From Yoonia sp. SS1-5 (GTDB lineage Bacteria; Pseudomonadota; Alphaproteobacteria; Rhodobacterales; Rhodobacteraceae), in the NCBI RefSeq assembly GCF_038443705.2, contig NZ_CP151767.2:2843501-2907500 (forward strand): DNA of 64,000 bases. The letters run 5' to 3'. Shown here in pieces: positions 8,745 to 16,646 of the stretch. The notes under the pieces were generated by a model. That model was not told where the DNA came from. It worked only from the letters and a program-made list of their open reading frames with translations, and made no database searches. How positions within the stretch are numbered: the first letter of the stretch is position 1; each line of letters begins with the position of its first letter. A program made the translations under genes and the position numbers.

Positions 8745-10031
8745 TCACTTTTTGGCGGCATCGACGGCCGCCGCGTAGCTTTCGGCGAAATGGGCAAGGA
8801 ACACATCAAGCATACCGTTTTCATGATCGCCGACCTTGGCGTCCCAGCGTTTGACAAACTCGTCCCAGGATTTCCGCCGGCCACCGGCAAGCAGGCCGCC
8901 ACCGGTCGTTTCCTCGATGGCCTCCGGCGAGATGTCTTCCAGCAATTTGATCAGCGCAGGCTGAATGGCGGCGAAGACCGCTAGCTGATGGGTTTTCACA
9001 TCTTCAAGGGCCGCCGTCATGCCTTGCCCGCCGGGCAGAAAGCCATCGCGCGGGCGCAGGAACATGACCTCTAACGCTTGGGTTGGGTCAGGCAGAAACT
9101 TGAGCGGGTTGTTTCCGATCGCCCCCATCATGGTCCGGTCGCCGCCTCGGGTGAATTTCTTGGCTGCCGCCCGATCCTGCAGCAATGTCATCAGCTCGGC
9201 TGCGGCAACCTTCATCGTCGCGCCCAACTCGCGGGCAAGGGCAATGGCATCCTCGGCATTGGCGCCTTCGGGCGTTTGAAGGCCAGCAGCCTCGCAAAAG
9301 GCCGTAACGATTGCGGCACCTTGATCCGGGCCGGGCGTCGCAGGGGCGGCGGGGGCAGGAGGTTGGCGCGGCGCTTGGGGGGCGGGCGCGACCGCTGCGG
9401 GTGGGGCAGCAGGTGCGGGAGCGACTGCGGGCGGCGCCGCACCAAACGGCGAGTCCGAGTTGCCAAAGGGTGATGGTGCCGCTGCCGGGACAGGCGGTGC
9501 ACTCGGGGCCGGTTGTGGCGGTGCTGGCGGCGGTGTGACGGGCAGCGGATTGACGATGAAGTCGCTTGCGAAATCTTCAAATGCCCGTGGGTCCGGGCGG
9601 GGATTGGGGTCAATCGGGGCTGCAGGCGCGCTGGCCACGGCCCATGGGTCGCTGTCGTCAAAAGCGGGTGGCGGTGGGGTTGCCGGGGTTTCGCCGGGCG
9701 CCGCAGCCGCGGCCCCTGCACCCAGCGACACCCCGATAAAGTAGTGTCCAACCTGAAACCGGTCGCCTTGGCGGATCATATGCGCGCCTTCCAGCCGGTG
9801 CCGTTGCCCATCCAGAAAGACACCGTTGGTGGATACATCCGTCAGCCAATAGGCACCGTCTTTATAGGCAATGTCGAAATGGTGGCTTGAGATATGTTTT
9901 TGCGGGTCCGGCAAGGTCCAGTCCATGGCCGTCGAACGGCCAACCGTCAGCCCCTGTTGGGTGACAGTCGTCGTCGTTGGGCCGCCATCAGGCAGCCTGT
10001 CATAGTTTTCGATCCGCAGTGTGAGGGTCAT
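8745..10031 (-). CDS. tagH: T6SS-associated FHA-domain protein TagH
   Basis: Accessory protein of post-translationally controlled T6SSs, in which an FHA domain reads threonine phosphorylation. Residues about 28-85 form the FHA domain: GLTVGRSTAMDWTLPDPQKHISSHHFDI, with the GRS and SSHH phosphopeptide-loop residues, then DVSTNGVFLDGQ. A proline/alanine-rich linker spans about 110-240. The C-terminal part (AELMTLLQDRAAAKKFTRGGDRTMMGAIGNNPLKFLPDPTQALEVMF) matches the TagH C-terminal domain. No PpkA kinase or PppA phosphatase gene is visible in the window, so the partner is presumably encoded elsewhere. Confidence 0.92.
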   Translation of the reverse strand: MTLTLRIENYDRLPDGGPTTTTVTQQGLTVGRSTAMDWTLPDPQKHISSHHFDIAYKDGAYWLTDVSTNGVFLDGQRHRLEGAHMIRQGDRFQVGHYFIGVSLGAGAAAAAPGETPATPPPPAFDDSDPWAVASAPAAPIDPNPRPDPRAFEDFASDFIVNPLPVTPPPAPPQPAPSAPPVPAAAPSPFGNSDSPFGAAPPAVAPAPAAPPAAVAPAPQAPRQPPAPAAPATPGPDQGAAIVTAFCEAAGLQTPEGANAEDAIALARELGATMKVAAAELMTLLQDRAAAKKFTRGGDRTMMGAIGNNPLKFLPDPTQALEVMFLRPRDGFLPGGQGMTAALEDVKTHQLAVFAAIQPALIKLLEDISPEAIEETTGGGLLAGGRRKSWDEFVKRWDAKVGDHENGMLDVFLAHFAESYAAAVDAAKK

Positions 10032-10067
10032 GCAGTGCCGGGCCAGTTGGTAAAAAAGAACAAACGC

Positions 10068-10664
10068 TTAATAAACCTTGAAGAGTGATTCCGCCATGTC
10101 GATAAACCGGGCCAGCAAGATCGGCCTGCGCGACAGATCGGCACGCGCAAGACAAGACAGGATCGCCGTATTCAAGGCGCGTGGTGCGCGGCTTGCAGGG
10201 ACTTGGGCGGGATCATTGGGGGCGATGGACCCGCCTGACCATCCGGCAGCCAGTGCCAGATGCACACCGGGTGATTTTGCGGGCGCCCATAATGCTTCGC
10301 GCATGATGTGATGGCGCATGGCCGCGTCCGGGCGGCCGATCCAGCCGGCCACAAGTTCCATCATCTGCCGATCCAGCGCAGTCAGGGCATCGGGCATCAT
10401 GCGCAGGCATTCATGCCCCCACCAGATGGCGAGCTTGGGCTGAATCGCAAAGGCGGTGAAGGTGATCGCCTCTTCGGGCGTTGTCGATTGCCGCAGGCGC
10501 ATCAGGTAGTGCAGCGCTTCTTCTTCGGGCTGTGGCCGTTGTTGGGTCAGCTCGGCAAGCTGCGGAATCCCGACATAGAGATCGGCCAGCGTGTCATACC
10601 GTGTTGCAACCGCCGGCGGCCTTGTCTTTTCGTCGTCTCCGGGCGGGGCGTCGTCTGGTGACAT
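10068..10664 (-). CDS. Uncharacterised T6SS-linked protein
   Basis: Function unknown. The protein is about 198 residues, alanine-rich, and probably all-helical, with EEALHYLMRLRQSTTPEEAITFTAFAIQPKLAIWWGHECLRMM in the middle. The start at 10664 (MSPDDAPPGDDEK) is preferred over the upstream ATG at 10706 because a GGAG lies about ten bases before it. It is the first gene of the minus-strand T6SS run, 36 bases upstream of tagH. Similar small proteins of unknown function (a DUF6931-like family, from memory) sit in other T6SS clusters. I see no catalytic motif, signal peptide or membrane segment. Confidence 0.7.
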   Translation of the reverse strand: MSPDDAPPGDDEKTRPPAVATRYDTLADLYVGIPQLAELTQQRPQPEEEALHYLMRLRQSTTPEEAITFTAFAIQPKLAIWWGHECLRMMPDALTALDRQMMELVAGWIGRPDAAMRHHIMREALWAPAKSPGVHLALAAGWSGGSIAPNDPAQVPASRAPRALNTAILSCLARADLSRRPILLARFIDMAESLFKVY

Positions 10665-10846
10665 AATGGCATCGCTCCAATGACTTGATGTGGCGCAACC
10701 GGCCATTCACAATATGCGGGCGAGTTTCGGGAGTTGCGGATCAACCGTCAAGCATGGTTTTGGGATTTATCTGCAAAATTCAGACGTGTGGTCAGACTGG
10801 ACGCGGCTGCAACCCATGCCGCATGTTGGCCGAAAAAGGGAAATGA

Positions 10847-11503
10847 ATGAACAATCGCTTTGTGATCGCCTATCGGTGGATCGTCTTTGGGTTAGCCGCC
10901 GGTTACTGCATTCGGACACTTGTTTTTGGCGGGTTCGACAATTTTGGCGGACCATTCCGATTTCTGACGATCTGGGCGCTTTTTGCATCCTTCTTTGCAG
11001 CCAGCCGCATGATGGCGTTGATGGAAGGACGCAGTGACCGACGCTGGGACGGGTTTGTCTGTGCGACTGCGGTGCTCAACACGATGGTCGTTTTCCTGTA
11101 CTGGCGCTTGTATTTTGCAGATCCGAATTCGGTGACCCGGGATGGTCAGTTGGCTGCGTGGCATCTGGAACTTTATCTGCATCTGTTTGGGCCGCTGCTA
11201 CAGTGGATTGATACGGTGTTCATTCATCGCAGCTATCGCAGGCTTCTGGCTGCGGTTGGGTGGCTTACTGGCGTTATTGCGCTCTACGTTCTTTGGGCAG
11301 AACTGATTGTGCAGCGCTTCAATGATACGCCGGTCGGCAGCGTCACATCAGGCCTGCCCTATCCTTTCCTGAACAATCTGGAACTGCCGGGGCGGTTGAT
11401 TTTCTATGCGACCAATCTGGGGATGGCATTTGTGCTGCTGCTTGCCTTTGCAGGGATCGCATGGCTGGTCAGGCGCCAATTTCCTGTGCCAGCAACGCCT
11501 TAA
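10847..11503 (+). CDS. Six-helix integral membrane protein (Pr6Pr/FAR-17a-like)
   Basis: A 218-residue protein made almost wholly of hydrophobic helices: segments near residues 8-25, 38-52, 70-88, 103-122, 132-150 and 187-207, with charged loops between. The pattern, with WHLELYLHLFGPLLQWIDTVFIHRSYRRL in the middle, resembles bacterial members of the androgen-induced/FAR-17a-like membrane family. The substrate is unknown. It is preceded by a GGGAAA Shine-Dalgarno and diverges from the T6SS genes. Its 3' end overlaps the convergent reductase gene by 35 bases. Confidence 0.7.
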   Translation: MNNRFVIAYRWIVFGLAAGYCIRTLVFGGFDNFGGPFRFLTIWALFASFFAASRMMALMEGRSDRRWDGFVCATAVLNTMVVFLYWRLYFADPNSVTRDGQLAAWHLELYLHLFGPLLQWIDTVFIHRSYRRLLAAVGWLTGVIALYVLWAELIVQRFNDTPVGSVTSGLPYPFLNNLELPGRLIFYATNLGMAFVLLLAFAGIAWLVRRQFPVPATP

Positions 11504-12329
11504 GCCCGGACCGATAGTCAGGGTAAAGCAGGGTCACCCCCAGTTCATCCTTGATCCGGTCATTCCGGACCTTCTTGCTTTCGGCATAGAAACTGCGGGC
11601 CATCGGGGTCATTTCGGCGGTCTCGAAGGGCTCGGCAGGTGGGGGCGGCATGCCTAAAAGCGCGGCGGCGTAGCCAATGACGTCTTCGGGTGGCGCAGGA
11701 TCATCATCGCAGACATTATAGGCAGCCCCCGGATTGGGCCGCGCGATCGAGGCCGCAAGGACCCGTGCGATGTCGGCGACATGTGTGCGGCTAAAGACCT
11801 GACCCGGCTTGATGATGCGGCGGGCCGTGCCGGCGCGGACCTTGGAAAACGGGCCGCGACCGGGGCCATAGATGCCGGCAAGGCGGAAAATATGCAGCGG
11901 CAGCCCCGGGATTGCGGCCCAGGCGGCCTCTGCCGCGACGCGGGCGATGCCGCGTTTGGTTGCGGGGGTCAGTGCTGTGTTCTCATCGACCCAGTCACCC
12001 CCATGATCCCCATAGACCCCTGTGGTGGACAGGTAGCCGACCCATTGGAATTGTTCGGCGCGCGCCGCGATTTCATCGCGTAGCGCGCCAAGCACCGGGT
12101 CGCCTGCTTCATCCGGTGCAGCCGAGATCAGCAGATGGGTCGCTGCATTCAGTGCCGGGATCATGTCGGCGCCGGGCCAAATGCGGGGTTCAACACCTTC
12201 GTTCATCAGGCGCGCCGCGCGGTCTTCTGACCGGGTGGTGCCGATGATCCGCCATTCCTGCGGCAGCAATATGCGGGACAAGGCACGGGCGCTGTAGCCA
12301 TGCCCGAATGAGAGAAGCGTATTTGTCAT
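11469..12329 (-). CDS. NAD(P)-dependent epimerase/reductase, YeeZ-like
   Basis: Extended short-chain dehydrogenase-like protein of 286 residues. The start at 12329 gives MTNTLLSFGHGYSARALSRIL, in which FGHGYSA replaces the classical GxxGxxG nucleotide-binding loop, as in the YeeZ/SDR-like family. YLSTTGVYGDHGGDWVDENTAL near residue 100 holds the YxxxK-equivalent region, and FRLAGIYGPGRGPFSKVRAG near 155 is typical of epimerases. The substrate is unknown. It is convergent with, and overlaps, the membrane-protein gene at its 3' end. An upstream in-frame ATG at 12356 exists but would add only poor sequence. Confidence 0.75.
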   Translation of the reverse strand: MTNTLLSFGHGYSARALSRILLPQEWRIIGTTRSEDRAARLMNEGVEPRIWPGADMIPALNAATHLLISAAPDEAGDPVLGALRDEIAARAEQFQWVGYLSTTGVYGDHGGDWVDENTALTPATKRGIARVAAEAAWAAIPGLPLHIFRLAGIYGPGRGPFSKVRAGTARRIIKPGQVFSRTHVADIARVLAASIARPNPGAAYNVCDDDPAPPEDVIGYAAALLGMPPPPAEPFETAEMTPMARSFYAESKKVRNDRIKDELGVTLLYPDYRSGLKALLAQEIGA

Positions 12330-12385
12330 ATGCCGGTGGTGCCAGCGCTGGCGCAAATCCGCAAGACCATGTTAGCCTTCCAAAG

Positions 12386-13012
12386 ATGGACCCGACACAT
12401 GATGTAGATAACGCCTATGCGCTTACTTCCAAGGAAGAGGTCAAGGCGCTTTATCAATCATGGGCGCATAGCTATGACACCGCGTTCGGCGATGGGCAGG
12501 GGTATCAGCTGCCGCGCGAGGTTGTGCTGGGCTATCTGGCCGGTGACGGCTGTGGGCCGGTTCTGGATGTGGGCGCGGGGACCGGCCTTGTCGGGATGCA
12601 CCTGCAAGGTGCGGGTGTCGGCCCTGTCGATGGGGTCGATCTTTCCGAGGAAATGTTGCGGGTTGCCGAAATGAAAGGGTGCTACCGGCACCTGACCGGC
12701 GGGGACATCACACAGCCGCTCCAGCTGCCGGCGGCACCCTATGCGGGCATCGTCAGTGCGGGGACGTTTACCTTTGGGCATGTGGGCCCTGTCGCATTGC
12801 AACATTTGCTGAATGTGGCGGCGCCCGGTGCGGTCTTTTCGCTTTCGGTGAATGACGCGCATTTCGTGGCGGACGGGTTTGAGGCCGCATTGGACGCGCT
12901 GGCAGATCAGATCATGGATCTGAATTTTCGGCAGGTCCGGATTTACGATGATCGGGCGGATGCGGCGCATCGCAATGACATGGCGCGGCTTGTGCTGTTT
13001 CGAAAGCGCTAG
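12386..13012 (+). CDS. Class I SAM-dependent methyltransferase
   Basis: A 208-residue Rossmann-fold methyltransferase. Motif I is GPVLDVGAGTGLVGMHL around residues 55-70, followed by VDGVDLSEEMLRVAEMKG, which binds the ribose of S-adenosylmethionine. The N-terminal EEVKALYQSWAHSYDTAFG is typical of UbiE/COQ5-like small-molecule methyltransferases. The start at ATG 12386 (MDPTHDVDNAY) is chosen because upstream codons back to 12308 read poorly. The substrate cannot be deduced. It diverges from the reductase and meets the class II aldolase tail to tail with a four-base overlap. Confidence 0.75.
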   Translation: MDPTHDVDNAYALTSKEEVKALYQSWAHSYDTAFGDGQGYQLPREVVLGYLAGDGCGPVLDVGAGTGLVGMHLQGAGVGPVDGVDLSEEMLRVAEMKGCYRHLTGGDITQPLQLPAAPYAGIVSAGTFTFGHVGPVALQHLLNVAAPGAVFSLSVNDAHFVADGFEAALDALADQIMDLNFRQVRIYDDRADAAHRNDMARLVLFRKR

Positions 13013-13752
13013 GCTGCGTAGTTTGATCCCTCCTCATCAAGGATCGCCTTGAGCTCGGCCAGATGCCGGGCGTCCTGCTCGGGGTAGCTTTCGAGTTCCT
13101 GGGCTGTTTTTTCGGCGATGTCATCGGGCAGAACACGCAGGGGCAGGCCGGTTTGCAAGGCCCGGATATACGTCTCGCATGCCCTCTCGAAATAATAGAG
13201 CCGGTTGAACGTGTCCGCCACCGTGTCGCCAATGATCAGAACGCCATGATTGCCCATGATCATCACCTTCTTCTTGGGGTCCGAAAACAGGGCCGCGCAG
13301 CGCTCGCCCTCATCCTCGAACGCCAGGCCGCCATAGCTGTCATCAATGACATAACGGTTGAAAAACGTGCAGCAGGTTTGTTCGATCGGGGGCAGACGGC
13401 TGTCCTGCAGGCTGGCCAGAACTGTCGCAAACACCGAATGAACATGCATCGCGCAGCGGGCATGCGGCACATTGCGGTGAATGCCCCCATGCAGGCCCCA
13501 CGCCGTCGGATCAGGCGCATCGGGGCCGGTCATGGCATCGGGATCATTGGCATCAACCAGTATCATGTCGCTGGCCTTGATCCGCGAGAAATGCATCTGG
13601 TTGGGGTTCATCAGAAACCGGGTGCCGTTATCATTCACCGCAAGGCTGAAATGGTTGGCCACGGCCTCATGCATATTTAGCCGGGCTGTCCAGCGAAAGG
13701 CGGCAGCCAGATCAACCCGTTCGGGCCAGAATTCCATATTGTGCTTGGTCAT
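13009..13752 (-). CDS. Class II aldolase/adducin-family protein
   Basis: A 247-residue metal-dependent aldolase-fold protein. The expected zinc ligands are visible in HVHSVFATVLASL (HxH, near residue 112) and in MIMGNHGVLIIGDTVADTF near 165. The start at 13752 (MTKHNMEFWPERVDLAAAFRW) has family-like sequence from its first residues, whereas the longer reading upstream does not. It is divergent from the arabinonate dehydratase with 78 bases between, so the two could share control and process the same sugar. The exact substrate (a sugar-phosphate or hydroxy-acid aldol) is not determinable by eye. Confidence 0.8.
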   Translation of the reverse strand: MTKHNMEFWPERVDLAAAFRWTARLNMHEAVANHFSLAVNDNGTRFLMNPNQMHFSRIKASDMILVDANDPDAMTGPDAPDPTAWGLHGGIHRNVPHARCAMHVHSVFATVLASLQDSRLPPIEQTCCTFFNRYVIDDSYGGLAFEDEGERCAALFSDPKKKVMIMGNHGVLIIGDTVADTFNRLYYFERACETYIRALQTGLPLRVLPDDIAEKTAQELESYPEQDARHLAELKAILDEEGSNYAA

Positions 13753-13830
13753 TGCGGGGCCTATCGGTTTGCGTGTCCTTGTCAGACCTGAAATGATATC
13801 GCTGATAATCACAAGAGATAAGAGACCTAC

Positions 13831-15573
13831 ATGGCATTTCAGCCCGCAAAATGGCCGCGCAAGCTGCGGTCGCAGGAATGGTTCGGTGGCACCCACAAGG
13901 ACGCGATATATCACCGGTCATGGATGAAGAACCAAGGCCTGCCAGCCGATCTGCTGGATGGCCGTCCGGTGATTGGTATCTGCAATACGTGGTCCGAATT
14001 GACGCCTTGCAACGCGCATCTGCGCGATCTGGCCGAACGGGTAAAGTTCGGCGTCTATGAGGCGGGTGGTTTTCCGGTCGAATTTCCGGTGTTCTCGCCG
14101 TCCGAGGTTGCGCTGCGCCCGACGGCGATGATGTTTCGCAACCTTTGCGCCATGGATGTCGAGGAATCGCTGCGCGGCAAGCCGATTGACGGGGTTGTCC
14201 TGCTGGCCGGTTGTGACAAGACCACCCCGGCCCTGCTGATGGGTGCCGCATCGGTGGATATTCCGGCGATCATGGTCTCGGGCGGTCCCATGTTGAACGG
14301 GAATTTCCGGGGCGAGACAATAGGCTCCGGTACACATATCCGCAAGTTTTCTGCCGATGTCGCCGCAGGCAAGATGACACCCGAGGAATTCGTTGCGGCC
14401 GAGGCATCCATGTCCCGCTCGCCAGGTTCCTGCAACACGATGGGCACCGCAAGCACGATGGCATCAATGGCCGAGGCGCTGGGCATGGCCCTGTCCGGGA
14501 ATGCCGCTATTCCGGCAGTGGACAGCCGGCGCAGGGTGATGGCGCATGTCTCGGGCCGGCGGATCGTGGATATGGTCAAGGATGACCTGAAACCGTCGGA
14601 TATCATGACAAAGCCCGCTTTTGAAAATGCGATCCGGACGAATGGGGCGATTGGGGGATCGACCAATGCGGTTGTGCATCTTCTGGCACTTGCCGGACGA
14701 TGTGAAGTTGACCTGAGCCTTGATGACTGGGACCGCTGCGGCAAGGACGTCCCGACAATCGTGAACCTGATGCCATCAGGCAAATATCTGATGGAAGAGT
14801 TCTTTCATGCCGGCGGCTTGCCCGTTGTCATCAAGCGGCTCGGTGATGCGGGACTGCTGCACAAGGATGCGCTGACCGTATCAGGCGGGCCGATCTGGGA
14901 CGAGGTCAAGGATGTCACCAACTGGAATGAAGATGTGATCCTGCCCGTCGACAAGGCGCTGACATCTTCGGGGGGCATTGCAGTTTTGCGTGGTAATCTG
15001 GCCCCCGATGGCGCGGTCCTAAAACCCTCGGCAGCGTCGCCCGCGTTGATGAAACATCGGGGCCGGGCCGTCGTGTTCGAGGATATCGACGACTACAAGG
15101 CCAAGATTAAGGATGAGGATCTGGATATCGACGAAACCTGCGTGATGGTTTTGAAGAATTGCGGCCCGCGCGGCTATCCGGGCATGGCCGAAGTGGGTGA
15201 CATGCTGCTGCCACCCAAGATCCTGCGCAAGGGTATCCGCGATATGGTTCGCGTCTCTGACGCCCGCATGTCGGGGACCGCATTTGGCACGGTTGTTCTG
15301 CATACCGCGCCTGAGGCCGCCGCAGGTGGTCCGCTGGCCATTGTGCGCGACGGGGACATGATTGAGCTGGATGTTGAGGGGCGCTGCATCCATCTCGATG
15401 TCCCCGAGGCCGAGATTGCCGCCCGGCTGGCCGCATGGACCCCGCCGGTCGAGCGGCCAAATGGGGGCTATGCGCAACTTTATCATGAAAAGGTGCTTGG
15501 CGCTGATACCGGTGCAGATTTTGATTTTCTGGTTGGGTGCCGGGGTAACGCGGTTGCAAGGGAGTCGCATTGA
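13831..15573 (+). CDS. L-arabinonate dehydratase-like IlvD/Edd-family enzyme
   Basis: Fe-S dehydratase of the IlvD/EDD family that removes water from a sugar acid to give a 2-keto-3-deoxy acid. The 580 residues contain the three cluster cysteines at C60 (ELTPCN), C128 (LAGCDKTTPALL) and C201 (SPGSCNTMGTAST). This is essentially the spacing of rhizobial L-arabinonate dehydratase (C59, C127, C200 from memory). WFGGTHKDAIYHRSWMKNQG near the N-terminus is typical of the sugar-acid branch rather than dihydroxyacid dehydratase. The stop overlaps the next gene's ATG by one base (TGATG), consistent with pathway coupling. Other pentonates or hexonates remain possible substrates. Confidence 0.87.
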   Translation: MAFQPAKWPRKLRSQEWFGGTHKDAIYHRSWMKNQGLPADLLDGRPVIGICNTWSELTPCNAHLRDLAERVKFGVYEAGGFPVEFPVFSPSEVALRPTAMMFRNLCAMDVEESLRGKPIDGVVLLAGCDKTTPALLMGAASVDIPAIMVSGGPMLNGNFRGETIGSGTHIRKFSADVAAGKMTPEEFVAAEASMSRSPGSCNTMGTASTMASMAEALGMALSGNAAIPAVDSRRRVMAHVSGRRIVDMVKDDLKPSDIMTKPAFENAIRTNGAIGGSTNAVVHLLALAGRCEVDLSLDDWDRCGKDVPTIVNLMPSGKYLMEEFFHAGGLPVVIKRLGDAGLLHKDALTVSGGPIWDEVKDVTNWNEDVILPVDKALTSSGGIAVLRGNLAPDGAVLKPSAASPALMKHRGRAVVFEDIDDYKAKIKDEDLDIDETCVMVLKNCGPRGYPGMAEVGDMLLPPKILRKGIRDMVRVSDARMSGTAFGTVVLHTAPEAAAGGPLAIVRDGDMIELDVEGRCIHLDVPEAEIAARLAAWTPPVERPNGGYAQLYHEKVLGADTGADFDFLVGCRGNAVARESH

Positions 15574-16484
15574 TGGCCACAAATATCGCATTGGTTGGCA
15601 TCGGAAAGATCGCCGTGGATCAACACGTGCCTGCAATCAACGGGTCAGATGACTGGCATCTGGCCGCAACTGTCAGCAGATCGGGCACGGTCGAGGGCGT
15701 GCAGGCTTATACTGATTTTGATCAGATGCTGGCGGATCGGGCCGATATACCAGTTGTATCGCTATGCTTGCCGCCTGTGCCGCGTTTTGATTATGCCCAG
15801 CGGGCCATTGCGGCCGGCCGTCATGTAATGCTGGAAAAGCCGCCCGGTGCAACCTTGGCCGAAGTCCACACGCTTGCAGAACTTGCCGCCGATGCGGGTG
15901 TGAGCCTTTTTGCCACATGGCATAGTCGGATGGCTGCCGGGGTGCCGCATGCCAAGGCGTGGCTTGCGGACAAGGATATCAAGGCCGCTCATATCACCTG
16001 GAAAGAGGATGTCCGGCGCTGGCATCCCGGGCAGGATTGGGTGTTTGCGCCAGGCGGCATGGGTGTCTTTGATCCCGGCAGCAACGCCCTGTCGATCATG
16101 ACAGAGATATTGCCGATGCGGGTGCATCTGACCAAATCCGTTCTCGAATTTCCGGCCAATAGTGACACGCCGATTGCAGCGCAACTGACATGGACAGGTG
16201 GCGTGACAGGGGATTTCGACTGGCGTCAGGAAGGCCCGCAGAGCTGGGACATCACCGTGCAGACCGATGCGGGTGATCTGACCTTGCATGATGGGGGCGG
16301 TCGTCTGGTCATTGACGGATCTGCCGTGGATGTTGGGCCAAACCGGGAATACCCGGCCCTTTATGATCGCATGGCAGGGCTGATCAAAACCAATGCGTCT
16401 GATGTGGACCTGTCGCCGATGCATCATGTTGCAGATGCGCTGACACTGGGGCAGCGGGTGATGGTTGACCCGTTTCACCTTTAG
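15573..16484 (+). CDS. L-arabinose / D-galactose 1-dehydrogenase (Gfo/Idh/MocA family)
   Basis: NAD(P)-dependent oxidation of arabinose or galactose to the lactone, the first step of the non-phosphorylative pathway. The 303 residues start MATNIALVGIGKIAVDQHVPAI (nucleotide-binding GxGKIA). They also contain VMLEKPPGATLAEVHTL with the catalytic-region EKPP motif, and FATWHSRMAAGVPHAKAWL and WKEDVRRWHPGQDW, which match the Azospirillum L-arabinose 1-dehydrogenase as I recall it. The ATG at 15573 overlaps the dehydratase stop; a TTG at 15570 is a weaker option. A good terminator follows at 16516. Confidence 0.87.
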   Translation: MATNIALVGIGKIAVDQHVPAINGSDDWHLAATVSRSGTVEGVQAYTDFDQMLADRADIPVVSLCLPPVPRFDYAQRAIAAGRHVMLEKPPGATLAEVHTLAELAADAGVSLFATWHSRMAAGVPHAKAWLADKDIKAAHITWKEDVRRWHPGQDWVFAPGGMGVFDPGSNALSIMTEILPMRVHLTKSVLEFPANSDTPIAAQLTWTGGVTGDFDWRQEGPQSWDITVQTDAGDLTLHDGGGRLVIDGSAVDVGPNREYPALYDRMAGLIKTNASDVDLSPMHHVADALTLGQRVMVDPFHL

Positions 16485-16515
16485 CCTAACAGATTGGTAA
16501 AATGATAGAAATGAG

Positions 16516-16545
16516 ACCCGCGCCACCAACAGGTGCGGGTTTTTT
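16516..16545 (+). terminator. Rho-independent terminator after the arabinose genes
   Basis: A nine-pair stem (ACCCGCGCC / GGTGCGGGT, one G-T pair) with a seven-base loop is followed directly by TTTTT. It lies 31 bases after the sugar dehydrogenase stop and ends the arabinonate unit before the pyrimidine genes. Confidence 0.85.
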
Positions 16546-16580
16546 CGGGCTGATCATCGTAGTTCACAAATTGCCAGAAA

Positions 16581-16596
16581 TTTACCATTTGATAAA
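16581..16596. promoter_or_regulatory. Degenerate RutR-type operator before preT
   Basis: TTTACCATTTGATAAA matches the RutR consensus TTGACCAnnTGGTCAA at 11 of 14 defined positions, and two of the three changes are symmetrical. It lies 50 bases upstream of the preT start. A perfect copy of the consensus lies 3.8 kb away in the same locus. The match is seen in the sequence; binding is inferred. Confidence 0.5.
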
Positions 16597-16646
16597 AAAA
16601 TATTTTGTGGCAGGCTGGCGGTAATTCAGCCAGGACAGGATCAGCC

